Below are positions 8,815 through 17,520 of a DNA stretch of 64,000 nucleotides, one piece after another. How positions within the stretch are numbered: the stretch's first letter is position 1; each line of letters opens with the position of its first letter. The stretch is taken from NCBI RefSeq assembly GCF_016937655.1, contig NZ_JAFHKL010000002.1, forward strand, positions 186,001-250,000, written 5' to 3'. This DNA comes from Chromobacterium alkanivorans (GTDB taxonomy: Bacteria; Pseudomonadota; Gammaproteobacteria; Burkholderiales; Chromobacteriaceae). The notes under the pieces are model-generated. The model made no database searches. It had not been told where the DNA came from and was given only the letters and a program-made list of their open reading frames with translations. Position numbers and translations under genes: made by a program.

Positions 8815-10194
8815 GTGAAAAAAGCCGCTTTCTCCACCCTGCCCCTGCCCGCCGCCCTGTTGTCCAATCTGGACAGCCTGGGTTACCACAGCATGACCGC
8901 CATCCAGGCCGCCAGCCTGCCGGCGATCCTGAACGGCGAGGACCTGATCGCCCAGGCCAAGACCGGCAGCGGCAAGACGGCGGCCTTCGGCCTTGGTATC
9001 CTGGCGCGGCTGAATCCGCGCTGGTTCGGCGTGCAGGCGCTGGTGCTCTGCCCCACTCGCGAACTGGCCGACCAGGTGGCGCAGGAAATCCGCCGGCTGG
9101 CGCGCAGCATAGACAATATCAAGGTAGTGACCCTGACCGGCGGCAGCCCGATGGGGCCGCAGATCGGCTCGCTGGAACACGGCGCCCACATCGTGGTGGG
9201 CACCCCGGGCCGGCTGCAGGACCACCTGTTCCGCGGCTCGCTCAATCTGTCCGGCGTCAGCACTCTGGTGCTGGACGAGGCCGACCGCATGGTGGACATG
9301 GGCTTCATCGAGGAAATCGTCGGCATCGTGCGCGCCTGCCCGCGCCAGCGCCAGACCCTGATGTTCTCCGCCACCTACCCGGAAAACATCCGCAAGATCA
9401 GCGCCCAGTTCATGCGCCGGCCGCAGGAAATCCAGGTGGATTCGCTGCACGGCGGCGAACGCATCGAACAATGGTTCTACAAGATCAAGCCGGAACAGCG
9501 GCTGGAAACCGTCACCACCATCCTGCAACACCTGCGCCCCACTTCCGCGCTGGCCTTCTGCAACACCAAGGAGCGCTGCAAGGAACTGGTGCGCGATCTG
9601 CAAGCGCGCGGCTTCAGCGCGCTGGCGCTGTACGGCGACCTGGAGCAGCGCGAACGCGACCAGATCCTGCTGCGCTTCGCCAACAAGAGCGCCACCGTGC
9701 TGGTGGCCACCGACGTCGCCGCTCGCGGCCTGGACATCAAGGAGCTGGATCTGGTGATCAACGTCGACGTCACCCATGATCCGGAAATCCACATTCACCG
9801 CATCGGCCGCACCGGCCGCGGCGAGGCGATGGGCCTGGCGCTGACCCTGGCCGCCGACAACGACGACAAGCGGCTGGCGCTGATCGAAGACTATCAGCAG
9901 GCGCCGCTGACCTGGGCCAAGCTGGAACAGCTGACTCCGGCCCCCGGCGGCCCGTTGCTGCCGGCCATGGTCACGCTGGAGATCGCCGGCGGCAAGCGCG
10001 AAAAGCTGCGCCCCGGCGACATCCTCGGCGCGCTGACCGGCGACGCCGGCTTTGCCGGCGCCCAGATCGGCAAGATCAACATCTTTGAATTCGCCAGCTT
10101 CGTGGCGCTGGACCGCGCCATCGCCGAACAGGCGCTGGAACGCCTGGCCGCCGGCAAGATCAAGGGCAAGCAGTTCAAGATGCGCCTGATTTGA
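8815..10194 (+). CDS. dbpA: DEAD-box ATP-dependent RNA helicase DbpA
   Basis: A 459-residue helicase for late assembly of the 50S ribosomal subunit, acting on 23S rRNA. Motif I AKTGSGKT is at residues 48-55, with DEADRM as motif II, SAT as motif III and HRIGRTGRG as motif VI. A C-terminal RNA-binding domain (about 385-459) ends FKMRLI, as in DbpA, where it targets hairpin 92 of 23S rRNA. The start is a GTG with no good Shine-Dalgarno. The gene is followed by an intrinsic terminator and by map. Confidence 0.93.
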   Translation: MKKAAFSTLPLPAALLSNLDSLGYHSMTAIQAASLPAILNGEDLIAQAKTGSGKTAAFGLGILARLNPRWFGVQALVLCPTRELADQVAQEIRRLARSIDNIKVVTLTGGSPMGPQIGSLEHGAHIVVGTPGRLQDHLFRGSLNLSGVSTLVLDEADRMVDMGFIEEIVGIVRACPRQRQTLMFSATYPENIRKISAQFMRRPQEIQVDSLHGGERIEQWFYKIKPEQRLETVTTILQHLRPTSALAFCNTKERCKELVRDLQARGFSALALYGDLEQRERDQILLRFANKSATVLVATDVAARGLDIKELDLVINVDVTHDPEIHIHRIGRTGRGEAMGLALTLAADNDDKRLALIEDYQQAPLTWAKLEQLTPAPGGPLLPAMVTLEIAGGKREKLRPGDILGALTGDAGFAGAQIGKINIFEFASFVALDRAIAEQALERLAAGKIKGKQFKMRLI

Positions 10195-10203
10195 ACGCCG
10201 ACG

Positions 10204-10246
10204 CGCCCCCCGGACCGACAAGCACTGCCGGGCCGGGGGCGTTTTT
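10204..10246 (+). terminator. Intrinsic terminator of dbpA
   Basis: CGCCCCCCGG (10204-10213) pairs with CCGGGGGCG (10233-10241) with one bulge, followed directly by TTTTT. Confidence 0.85.
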
Positions 10247-10294
10247 GCTAGAATAGGTCTCATTAGCCGCAGACACGCACATCACCAGAATCCC

Positions 10295-11089
10295 ATGAGC
10301 ATCCAACTGAAAAACGCCCAAGACATCGAAAAGATGCGGATCGCCGGCCGCCTGGCGTCGGAAGTCCTCGACTACATCACCCCCTTCATCAAGCCCGGCG
10401 TCACCACCGAAGCCATCGACAAGCTCTGCCACGACTACATCGTCAATGAGCAGGGCGCGATCCCGGCGCCGCTGAACTACGCGCCGGACGGCCACAACCC
10501 GTACCCCAAGTCGGTGTGCACCTCGGTCAACCACGTGATCTGCCACGGCATCCCCAATGACAAGCCGCTGAAAAGCGGCGACATCATGAACCTGGACGTC
10601 ACGGTGATCAAGGACGGCTACCACGGCGACACCAGCCGCATGTACCACGTAGGCAACGTCAGCGAGCACGCCCGCCGCCTGTCCCGCATCACCTATGAAT
10701 GCATGTGGCGCGGCATCGACAAGGTCAAGCCGGGCGCCACGCTGGGCGACATCGGCTACGCCATCCAGCAACACGCGGAAAACTCCGGCTACAGCGTGGT
10801 GCAGGAATTCTGCGGCCACGGCATCGGCACGAAATTCCACGAAGAGCCGCAAGTGCTGCACTACGGCCGCCCCGGCACCGGCTTGGAGCTGCAGGCCGGC
10901 ATGATCTTCACCATCGAGCCGATGATCAACCAGGGCAAGCGCCATCTGCGCATGCTGGGCGACGGCTGGACCGTGGTCACCAAGGACCGCAGCCTGTCCG
11001 CGCAATGGGAACACACCGTGCTGGTCACCGACAGCGGCTACGAAATCCTGACCCAGTCCGCCGGCACTCCGCCCAAGCCCGGCAAATAA
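10295..11089 (+). CDS. map: Type I methionine aminopeptidase
   Basis: A 264-residue cytoplasmic metalloprotease that removes the initiator methionine from nascent proteins. The five metal ligands are all seen in their family contexts: two Asp in NLDVTVIKDGYHGDTS, His in GHGIGTKFHEEP, Glu in TIEPMI and Glu in WEHTVLV. The substrate-loop segment CHGIPND is present. There is no N-terminal zinc-finger extension, as usual in bacteria. It is monocistronic and flanked by terminators on both sides, with a poor Shine-Dalgarno. rpsB is not its neighbour, unlike in many proteobacteria. Confidence 0.96.
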   Translation: MSIQLKNAQDIEKMRIAGRLASEVLDYITPFIKPGVTTEAIDKLCHDYIVNEQGAIPAPLNYAPDGHNPYPKSVCTSVNHVICHGIPNDKPLKSGDIMNLDVTVIKDGYHGDTSRMYHVGNVSEHARRLSRITYECMWRGIDKVKPGATLGDIGYAIQQHAENSGYSVVQEFCGHGIGTKFHEEPQVLHYGRPGTGLELQAGMIFTIEPMINQGKRHLRMLGDGWTVVTKDRSLSAQWEHTVLVTDSGYEILTQSAGTPPKPGK

Positions 11090-11107
11090 GCCAGACAAAC
11101 CATCATC

Positions 11108-11130
11108 AGCCCGGCGCCGCCGGGCTTTTT
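11108..11130 (+). terminator. Intrinsic terminator of map
   Basis: AGCCCGGC and GCCGGGCT pair around GCC, followed by TTTT, 18 bases after the map stop codon. Confidence 0.88.
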
Positions 11131-11182
11131 CACGCCCATGCCCGCGCCATCGGCCGCGGCGCGACTTTACCCAAAAGCCGGC

Positions 11183-11211
11183 TTGCCCTGTCCCGCGCGC
11201 TTTCTTACACT
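11183..11211 (+). promoter_or_regulatory. Possible sigma-70-type promoter of the flagellin gene
   Basis: TTGCCC at 11183-11188 and TACACT at 11206-11211 are separated by 17 bases, each matching four of six consensus bases. The site is 34 bases before the flagellin ATG. A sigma-28 motif, the usual flagellin promoter, was not found by eye. Confidence 0.4.
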
Positions 11212-11245
11212 GAAGAAGTGAAACCACATCCAGCGGGAGCCGGCC

Positions 11246-12103
11246 ATGGCACTGACCATCAATAGCAATCTGAGCGCGCTGCAGGGGCAGAACCAGCTGA
11301 ATCAGACCCAGAAAGCCAAAGACAAGCTGCTGGCCCAACTCTCCGCCGGCAAGACCACCAACAGCGCCGCCAACAACCCGGCCAACGCCGCCATTTCCGA
11401 GGCGCTGCTGGCCCAGATCAACGGCAACAACCAGGCGATCAACAACGCCAACGACGGCATCTCGCTGGCGCAGACCGCCGACGGCGCCCTCAATCAGCTG
11501 CAAAGCAACACTCAGCAAATCCAGGAGCTGGCGATCCAGGCCGGCAACGGCGCGCTCAGCGCCAGCAACCGCCAGGCGCTGCAACAGCAGGTGGACCAGC
11601 TGACCCAGGCCAATTCCGCCATCGTGCAGAGCACCGAATTCAACGGCACGCAGTTGCTGAACAGCAACGCCTCCACCACCTTCCAGGTGGGCCCCAACGG
11701 CAGCGCGGACAACCAGGTCAATATTGCCGGCGTCAATCTGGCCGCCGCGCCGGCCAGCGGCGGGCTGAACAGCTACAACGCCAATCTGAACGCCACCGGC
11801 ACCATAGACATCAGCACCCAGGCCGGCGCGCTGGCCGCCCAGCAAAGCACCAACGCCGATCTGAACACCCTGGCCAACACCCGCAGCACTCTGGGCTCGA
11901 TCAGCAATCGTTTCGAGGCCAGCATCAACAATCTGCAAACCGCCTCGGTCAACACCGCCGCCGCCAACAGCCGCATCAGCGACACCGACTTCGCCGCCGC
12001 AAGCGCGCAGCTGGCCGCCAAACAGATCCTGGGCCAGACCGGACTCGCCGCCCAGGCTCAGGCCAACGTCGGCCCGCGCGCGGCGCTGTCGCTGCTGGGC
12101 TAA
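11246..12103 (+). CDS. Short flagellin
   Basis: A 285-residue flagellin-family protein with only the conserved D0/D1 coiled-coil ends and a brief centre. The N-terminus (INSNLSALQGQNQLNQTQKA, then LSAGKTTNSAANNPANAAIS) corresponds to the usual LSSGxRINSAxDDAAGxAIS. The C-terminus (RISDTDFAAASAQLAAKQIL, then ALSLLG) matches the D0 end of flagellins. The exposed D2/D3 region is almost absent: about 50 residues rich in Asn, Ala and Gly. It is alone, with no fliD, fliS, flgL or second flagellin nearby, so it could be an accessory or lateral flagellin. Composition is rich in Ala, Asn and Gln. GGGAGCCGGCC precedes the ATG. Confidence 0.9.
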   Translation: MALTINSNLSALQGQNQLNQTQKAKDKLLAQLSAGKTTNSAANNPANAAISEALLAQINGNNQAINNANDGISLAQTADGALNQLQSNTQQIQELAIQAGNGALSASNRQALQQQVDQLTQANSAIVQSTEFNGTQLLNSNASTTFQVGPNGSADNQVNIAGVNLAAAPASGGLNSYNANLNATGTIDISTQAGALAAQQSTNADLNTLANTRSTLGSISNRFEASINNLQTASVNTAAANSRISDTDFAAASAQLAAKQILGQTGLAAQAQANVGPRAALSLLG

Positions 12104-12110
12104 AGCGCAA

Positions 12111-12129
12111 GGCCGGGGCTCCCCCGGCC
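12111..12129 (+). terminator. Hairpin downstream of the flagellin gene
   Basis: GGCCGGGG and CCCCGGCC pair with a short loop 8 bases after the flagellin stop, without a T-tract. A second small hairpin, GGGCACC (12228-12234) with GGTGCCC (12241-12247) and TTT, lies just before rnk. Confidence 0.55.
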
Positions 12130-12271
12130 CAAAGCCCAGTATTAGCGGCGATTGCGCCGCCAAGCCTTGTTACACGCGGTTACAAGCGATATCATTGGCA
12201 CACACGCTTTTCGCGCACTAAATCATCGGGCACCCCCTGCGGTGCCCTTTGTCTATCTGAAGGAGTTGCAT

Positions 12272-12676
12272 ATGTCGACAAGCCCGGCCATCACGGTGTC
12301 CTCCCTGGACTATGAGCGCCTCGCCGCGCTGCTGGAGGATTGCGAGAGCGGCCACCCCACCGCGGCCGCGCTGGAAGCCGAGCTGGAGCGCGCCGATGTG
12401 GTGGAGCCCTCCGCCATGCCCGCCGGCATCATCACCATGAACAGCTGCGCGCGGGTCAAGCTGGACAATGCCCAGGAAAAAACCCTGACCCTGGTCTACC
12501 CGCGCGAAGCGGACAGCGAACAGGGCAAGATCTCGGTGCTGGCGCCCATAGGCGCCGCGCTGCTCGGCCTGTCCGCCGGCCAGAGCATAGATTGGCCGAC
12601 TCCGGCCGGCAGCATCCGCCTGAACGTGCTGGAAGTCACCTACCAGCCAGAAGCCGCGGGCGAACTGCACCGCTGA
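12272..12676 (+). CDS. rnk: Regulator of nucleoside diphosphate kinase (GreA/GreB-fold, Rnk)
   Basis: A 134-residue cytoplasmic protein of the Rnk family: a short N-terminal coiled coil and a C-terminal FKBP-like domain related to GreA/GreB that binds RNA polymerase. Visible are SSLDYERLAALLEDC at the start, ITMNSCARVKL and LVYPREADSEQGKISVLAPI in the middle, and a C-terminal fold ending VLEVTYQPEA. The start is fixed by AAGGAG seven bases before the ATG; a longer open frame from 12152 lacks a ribosome site. Rnk in E. coli and Pseudomonas influences nucleoside diphosphate kinase levels. Confidence 0.88.
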   Translation: MSTSPAITVSSLDYERLAALLEDCESGHPTAAALEAELERADVVEPSAMPAGIITMNSCARVKLDNAQEKTLTLVYPREADSEQGKISVLAPIGAALLGLSAGQSIDWPTPAGSIRLNVLEVTYQPEAAGELHR

Positions 12677-12677
12677 T

Positions 12678-12714
12678 AAAAAAACCGGCCATCGCATGGA
12701 TGACCGGTTTTTTT
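12678..12714. terminator. Bidirectional intrinsic terminator between rnk and the convergent hydrolase gene
   Basis: A-tract, CCGG, a loop of about 14 bases, CCGG and a T-tract of seven. The A and T tracts extend the stem and give U-runs on both strands, serving rnk (+) and the 12736-13344 gene (-). Confidence 0.85.
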
Positions 12715-12735
12715 GCGCCGGAATCCGGCGGCGCC

Positions 12736-13344
12736 TTACCAGCAGCGTTGAATCGTCTGCGCCAGCTGCACCAGCCGGCCATGAAAGAAATGGCCGGCTC
12801 CGGGAAACACCACCACCGGCAAGCCTTGCGGCCGGGCCCAATCCATCACCGCGGACAGCGGAATCACCTCGTCCTCCTCGCCGTGAATCAGCAATGTGTC
12901 GGCCGGCACCTCCGGCGTCGGGGTCTCGTACTTGCCCACCGCCACGCCCATCAGCAGCAATTTGTCCGCCTCGATGCGCGCGCGGGTGCGCGCCGCGACG
13001 AAGCCGCCAAAGGAGAAACCGGCCAGCGCCAGCGGCAGATCGCCCTGCTCGCCGCGCGCATGCTCCACCACCGCGATCACATCCTCCACCTCGCCCAGGC
13101 CAAAATCATGCTGGCCTTCGCTGTCGCCCACGCCGCGCAGATTCGGGCAATAGCAGACATAGCCCAGCTGCGACAAGGCCTTGGCCGCGGTCTGCACCAC
13201 CTTGTTGGTGTTGGTGCCGCCCTGCAAGGGATTGGGATGGCAGATCACCGCGATGCCGCGCGCCTCGCCCTGCGCCGCCACCACGATGGTTTCCAGACCG
13301 CCGGCCGGACCGGCCACCACTTGCTTGTTCATCGCCTTCAACAT
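12736..13344 (-). CDS. Alpha/beta hydrolase, small PHB/acyl-peptidase-like family
   Basis: A 202-residue cytoplasmic hydrolase. The nucleophile elbow is GFSFGG, the acid is probably in HGEEDEVIP and the catalytic His in GAGHFFHGRL. CHPNPLQGGTNTNKVV near the N-terminus is the signature of this small family (YciA/CVS-like alpha/beta hydrolases of unknown substrate). The frame stays open to 13593, but the first part of that frame overlaps the ferredoxin gene and is not protein-like. The ATG at 13344 overlaps the upstream stop (TGATG), indicating coupling. Last gene of a dnaB / 2Fe-2S / hydrolase operon. Confidence 0.85.
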   Translation of the reverse strand: MLKAMNKQVVAGPAGGLETIVVAAQGEARGIAVICHPNPLQGGTNTNKVVQTAAKALSQLGYVCYCPNLRGVGDSEGQHDFGLGEVEDVIAVVEHARGEQGDLPLALAGFSFGGFVAARTRARIEADKLLLMGVAVGKYETPTPEVPADTLLIHGEEDEVIPLSAVMDWARPQGLPVVVFPGAGHFFHGRLVQLAQTIQRCW

Positions 13345-13652
13345 CAGATTTTCAGCCTTTCCACCACGCGCCCGCCCACCATGTGCTCGGCGACGATTTC
13401 GTCGATGTCCTCCTTGTCGACGAAGGTGTACCAGGTCTCCTCCGGGTACACCACCATCACCGGGCCGTCGTCGCAGCGCCCAAGACAGCCCGCCTTGTTG
13501 ACGCGGATCTTGCCCTCGCCGGCCAGGCCCAGCGCCTTGACCTTGTCCTTCATATAGCCCAGCAACTCGCTGGAACCGTGATTGTTGCAGCAATCCTCGC
13601 AGCCGGCGCGCTGATTGCAGCAGATGAATACATGCTTGTCGAAAAAGCTCAT
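13344..13652 (-). CDS. Thioredoxin-like (2Fe-2S) ferredoxin-domain protein
   Basis: A 102-residue protein with the thioredoxin-like 2Fe-2S fold. Cluster cysteines are visible in the CCNQRAGCEDCC region and in NKAGCLGRCDDGPVMVVYPE. Small proteins of this type are presumed electron carriers, but partners are mostly unknown. GAGG lies 7-8 bases before the ATG. It sits 27 bases after dnaB and overlaps the hydrolase start by one base, so all three are probably co-transcribed. Nothing in the sequence links it directly to replication. Confidence 0.88.
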   Translation of the reverse strand: MSFFDKHVFICCNQRAGCEDCCNNHGSSELLGYMKDKVKALGLAGEGKIRVNKAGCLGRCDDGPVMVVYPEETWYTFVDKEDIDEIVAEHMVGGRVVERLKI

Positions 13653-13679
13653 GGAATGCCTCGTATGCTCACGGAACCG

Positions 13680-15089
13680 TTAGGAGTCGTTATCTGCCCA
13701 GCCGCTAACGCCCAAGGTGGCGGCGTTGTCGAACTTGGCGTACTTGCCGACGAAGGCCAGCCGCACCGCGCCGGTAGGACCGTTACGGTGCTTGCCTATG
13801 ATGGCCTCGGCCAGACCCTTCACTTCCTGGTTCTCCGGGTTGTAATACTCTTCCCGGTACATGAAGACGATCAAGTCGGCATCCTGCTCGATGGCGCCGG
13901 ATTCCCGCAAGTCCGACATCATCGGCCGCTTGTTGGGGCGCTGCTCCACCGCCCGCGACAGCTGGGACAGCGCGATCACCGGCACCTGCAACTCCTTGGC
14001 CAGGCCTTTCAGACCGCGCGAAATCTCGCCCAGCTCGGCGGTGCGGTTGTCGCCGCGACCCGAACCCGACATCAGCTGCAAGTAGTCGATCACGATCAGG
14101 CCCAGCTTGCCGCCGTGCTGGCGCGCCAGTCGGCGCGCGCGCGCGCGCACTTCCAAGGCGGTTAGCGCCGCGGTTTCGTCGATGTACATCGGCGCCTCGG
14201 ACAACTTGCCTATCGCGTAAGTCAGCTTCTGCCAGTCGTCGTCGCCCAGCTTGCCGGTGCGCAGGGTGTGCTGATCCAGCCGGCCCACCGAGCCCAGCAT
14301 ACGCATCACCAGCTGCGCGCCGCCCATCTCCATGGAGAACACCGCCACCGGCAGGTGCTGCTCCACCGCCACGTGCTCGGCGATGTTCATCGAGAACGCG
14401 GTCTTGCCCATGGACGGACGTCCGGCGACGATGATCAGGTCGCCCGCTTGCAGGCCGGAAGTCTTGGCGTCCAGATCGATGAAGCCGGTAGGCACGCCGG
14501 TGACCTCGTCCGGGTTCTCGCGGCTGTAAAGCATGTCGATGCGCTCGACCACTTCTTTCAGCAAGCCCGGCATCTCCAGGAAGCCCTGCTTGGCCTTGGC
14601 GGTGGATTCGGCGATCTGGAACACCTTGCCCTCGGCTTCGTCCAGCAGCTGCGAGGCGTCGCGTCCCATTGGCGCGTAAGCGGCCTCGACGATCTCGGTG
14701 CCCACCAGCGCCAGTTGGCGCATGATGGAACGCTCGCGCACGATCTCGGCGTAGCGGCGGATATTGGCGGCGGACGGCGTGTTCTGCGCCAGCGTGGCCA
14801 GGTAGGACAGGCCGCCGACATTGCCCAGCTCGCCGTTCTTGTCCAGGCTCTCGGAAACGGTGACCACGTCCGCGGGACGCGCCAGTTCCACCAGCCTGGC
14901 CACATGCTTGTAAATCAGCCGGTGGTCGTGGCGGTAAAAGTCCGCCTCGGACACCACGTCGGCGATCTTGTCCCAGGCGCTGTTGTCCAGCAACAAGCCG
15001 CCCAGCACCGATTGCTCGGCTTCGATCGAATGAGGCGGCGTGCGGATCGCCGCCATCTCGCTGTCAAAATTCTCGTACGATTCAGTCAT
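13680..15089 (-). CDS. dnaB: Replicative DNA helicase
   Basis: A 469-residue hexameric helicase that unwinds DNA at the replication fork. The N-terminal domain (about 15-120) begins RTPPHSIEAEQSVLGGLLLD. The RecA-like motor (about 175-460) has Walker A GRPSMGKTAF, Walker B LIVIDYLQLM and the arginine-finger segment KHRNGPTGAVRLAF. The start at 15089 (MTESYENFDSEM) is chosen because the 20 codons upstream in frame are unlike the family. No intein is present and the length is normal. It heads the operon with the 2Fe-2S gene. Confidence 0.96.
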   Translation of the reverse strand: MTESYENFDSEMAAIRTPPHSIEAEQSVLGGLLLDNSAWDKIADVVSEADFYRHDHRLIYKHVARLVELARPADVVTVSESLDKNGELGNVGGLSYLATLAQNTPSAANIRRYAEIVRERSIMRQLALVGTEIVEAAYAPMGRDASQLLDEAEGKVFQIAESTAKAKQGFLEMPGLLKEVVERIDMLYSRENPDEVTGVPTGFIDLDAKTSGLQAGDLIIVAGRPSMGKTAFSMNIAEHVAVEQHLPVAVFSMEMGGAQLVMRMLGSVGRLDQHTLRTGKLGDDDWQKLTYAIGKLSEAPMYIDETAALTALEVRARARRLARQHGGKLGLIVIDYLQLMSGSGRGDNRTAELGEISRGLKGLAKELQVPVIALSQLSRAVEQRPNKRPMMSDLRESGAIEQDADLIVFMYREEYYNPENQEVKGLAEAIIGKHRNGPTGAVRLAFVGKYAKFDNAATLGVSGWADNDS

Positions 15090-15245
15090 GTAGACTCGGA
15101 GTGATGGCGCGGCCTGGCCGCGCGAATGAAGCAAGCCTGGATCAGGCAAAACCGGATTTTAACCCGAAACCGCCACTCGCTGAGCATGCGTTGACAAGCG
15201 CCTCGCGCGGCCCCAGCATCGAAAGCTCTTTCAACAGGAGCCGCC

Positions 15246-15584
15246 ATGACGCCCGCCGCCCTCGTCCAACAACAACTCGACGCCTACAACCAACGCCAGC
15301 TGGAGCCCTTTCTCGCCGTCTACGCCGACGACGTGACGGTATACCGGCTGCCCGGCTCGGAACCCAGCCTGCAAGGCAAGGCCGCGCTGGGCGACTTCTA
15401 CGCCACCCAGCGCTTCACCCTGCCCGGCTTGCACGCGGAATTGGTCAAGCGCATCGAGCTCGGCAACAAGGTGATAGACCACGAGCGCGTCAGCGGCGTG
15501 AGCGAGCAGCCCTTCGAGGTGGCCGCCGTCTACGAGATCGTCGCCGGCAAGATCCAGACCGTGTGGTTCCTGGCGGCGGACTGA
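15246..15584 (+). CDS. NTF2-like / SnoaL-like protein
   Basis: A 112-residue protein of the cone-shaped NTF2-like fold (SnoaL/steroid isomerase type). Visible are the first helix AALVQQQLDAYNQRQLEPFLAVY, the strand VTVYRLPG, GKAALGDFYATQ and a C-terminal VYEIVAGKIQTVWFL. The family includes isomerases, cyclases and non-catalytic binding proteins, so no reaction can be assigned. CAGGAG precedes the ATG. It lies between divergent dnaB and the convergent flavoprotein, whose stop begins one base after its own. Confidence 0.8.
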   Translation: MTPAALVQQQLDAYNQRQLEPFLAVYADDVTVYRLPGSEPSLQGKAALGDFYATQRFTLPGLHAELVKRIELGNKVIDHERVSGVSEQPFEVAAVYEIVAGKIQTVWFLAAD

Positions 15585-15585
15585 A

Positions 15586-16758
15586 TCAGCAGTTCATCCC
15601 GGCCACATAGCCGGACGACCAGGCCCACTGGAAATTGTAGCCGCCCAGCCAACCGGTGACGTCCACCACTTCGCCGATGAAGAACAGACCGGGCGCCGCG
15701 TTGGCCATCATGGTCTTGGACGACAAGGCCTTGGTCGACACCCCGCCCAGCGTCACCTCGGCCTTTTTATAGCCCTGGGTGCCGTTGGGCTTGACGCGCC
15801 AGCTATGCAGCCGTTCGGCCAACTGCTGGCGCTGCTTGGGCGACAAGTCCTTCAGCCGCTTATTGAAGCCCTCCCGCTCCAGCCAGGCCTCGGCGAAACG
15901 CTTGGGCCAGCCGAACTCGGCCAGCGCGTTGGCGATCAACTGCTCGCTGCCGGCCTTCTGCTCCAGCCAGGCGGCGGCGTCGGCGTCCGGCAACAGGTCC
16001 AGCTCCAGCGTCGTGCCCGGCTGCCAATAGGACGACGCCTGCAGGATGGCGGGACCGGACACGCCCTTGTGGGTGAACAGCACGTTCTCGCGGAAACGGC
16101 CCTTGCCGGCGCGCGCCTCCACCTCCAGCGACACGCCGGCCAGCGGCGCGAAGGCCTCCGCGTCTTCCACGTGAAAGGTCAGCGGCACCAGGGCCGGCGT
16201 CAGCGACGTCAGCTCCAGGCCGAACTGCTCGGCCAGCTGGTAGCCGAACGGCGTCGCGCCTATCTGCGGAATCGACAGGCCGCCGGTGGCCACCACCAGC
16301 GACGCCGCGCGAAAGCCGCCGGCGCTGGTGTCCAGCGCGAAACCGTCCGCCTCCCGGCTCACCTGCAGAATCTGCGTCTCCATGCGTCTGTCCACTCCGC
16401 CCAGCCGGCACTCCTCGTCCAGCATCGCGATGATGCGCTCGCTGCCGTCGTCGCAGAACAGCTGGCCCAGCTTTTTCTCGTGGTAGCCGATGCCGTGGCG
16501 CTCGACCATGGCGATGAAATCCTGCGGCGTGTACTGCGCCAGCGCCGAACGGCAGAAATGGGGATTGGCCGACAGATAGCAGTCGAAACGAGCGTGGAGA
16601 TTGGTGAAATTACAGCGGCCGCCGCCGGAAATGCGGATCTTCTCGGCCAGCTTGCGCGCATGGTCCAGCAACAGCACGCGCCGGCCGCGTTGGCCGGCGG
16701 TGGCCGCGCACATCAGGCCGGCGGCGCCTGCGCCGATGACGATAACATCGTACTGCAA
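15586..16758 (-). CDS. NAD(P)/FAD-dependent flavoprotein, HI0933/YhiN family
   Basis: A 390-residue flavoprotein. It has [18 protein letters not shown] at residues 5-22, then [16 protein letters not shown], the defining HI0933 motif, and a C-terminal [12 protein letters not shown]...[19 protein letters not shown] for FAD binding. The start codon appears to be TTG (16758), with AAGGA 9 bases upstream; the ATG between them is out of frame. The function of YhiN-type proteins is not established. It is divergent from sodB and is a superfamily relative of the 5621-6859 gene. Confidence 0.88.
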   Translation of the reverse strand: MQYDVIVIGAGAAGLMCAATAGQRGRRVLLLDHARKLAEKIRISGGGRCNFTNLHARFDCYLSANPHFCRSALAQYTPQDFIAMVERHGIGYHEKKLGQLFCDDGSERIIAMLDEECRLGGVDRRMETQILQVSREADGFALDTSAGGFRAASLVVATGGLSIPQIGATPFGYQLAEQFGLELTSLTPALVPLTFHVEDAEAFAPLAGVSLEVEARAGKGRFRENVLFTHKGVSGPAILQASSYWQPGTTLELDLLPDADAAAWLEQKAGSEQLIANALAEFGWPKRFAEAWLEREGFNKRLKDLSPKQRQQLAERLHSWRVKPNGTQGYKKAEVTLGGVSTKALSSKTMMANAAPGLFFIGEVVDVTGWLGGYNFQWAWSSGYVAGMNC

Positions 16759-16876
16759 CGGTTTTCATCCTTACTTTACTTTTTTAGTCAACTATTGGCG
16801 AGCAGCGGCTGAATCCAGTAAACTTGCGGATAAAGCATCCGCTTATGCGGCTTACTTTCTCAACAAGGAGAGCATA

Positions 16877-17461
16877 ATGGAACACAAACTGCCGGAACTG
16901 CCGTACGCGCTGGACGCGCTTGCCCCGCACATTTCCAAGGAAACCCTGGAATTCCACTACGGCAAGCACCATCAGACCTACATCACCAACCTGAACAACC
17001 TGATCAAGGGCACCGAGTTCGAAAACGCCTCCCTGGAAGAGATCGTGAAGAAATCCTCCGGCGGCATCTTCAACAACGCGGCCCAAGTCTGGAACCACAC
17101 CTTCTACTGGCTGGGCTTCGCTCCCAACGCCGGCGAAGAGCGCAAGCCCAGCGGCGCGCTGGCCGACGCCATCAACGCCAAATGGGGTTCCTACGACGAA
17201 TTCAAGAAAGCCTTCACCCAGACCGCCATCGGCACCTTCGGTTCCGGCTGGGCCTGGCTGGTGAAGAACCACGACGGCTCGCTGGACCTGGTATCCACCA
17301 GCAACGCCGCCACCCCGCTGACCACCGACAAGAAGCCGCTGCTGACCTGTGATGTGTGGGAGCACGCGTATTATATCGATTACCGCAACAGCCGCCCGAA
17401 CTATATGGACAGCTTCTGGAAGCTGGTGAACTGGGACTTCGTCGCCAAGAACTTCGCCTGA
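16877..17461 (+). CDS. sodB: Iron superoxide dismutase
   Basis: A 194-residue cytoplasmic enzyme converting superoxide to hydrogen peroxide and oxygen. Metal ligands are His in LEFHYGKHH, His in VWNHTFYW, and Asp and His in [13 protein letters not shown]. Gln in AAQVWNH is the residue that marks the Fe rather than the Mn type. AAGGAG lies 7 bases before the ATG. A possible promoter, TTGGCG with an 18-base spacer and TAAACT, precedes it at about 16795-16824. The inverted repeat GCGGAT/ATCCGC (16826-16842) follows; its role is unknown. Confidence 0.97.
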   Translation: MEHKLPELPYALDALAPHISKETLEFHYGKHHQTYITNLNNLIKGTEFENASLEEIVKKSSGGIFNNAAQVWNHTFYWLGFAPNAGEERKPSGALADAINAKWGSYDEFKKAFTQTAIGTFGSGWAWLVKNHDGSLDLVSTSNAATPLTTDKKPLLTCDVWEHAYYIDYRNSRPNYMDSFWKLVNWDFVAKNFA

Positions 17462-17488
17462 TTCGCCGCTGCCCGGCAGCGCGACGAC

Positions 17489-17514
17489 AAAAGGGACCTC
17501 GCGGTCCCTTTTTT
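17489..17514 (+). terminator. Intrinsic terminator of sodB
   Basis: AAAAGGGACC and GGTCCCTTTT pair around TCGC, followed by more T. It also lies just beyond the stop of the convergent GMC gene and could serve both strands. Confidence 0.88.
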
Positions 17515-17520
17515 CTTGTC

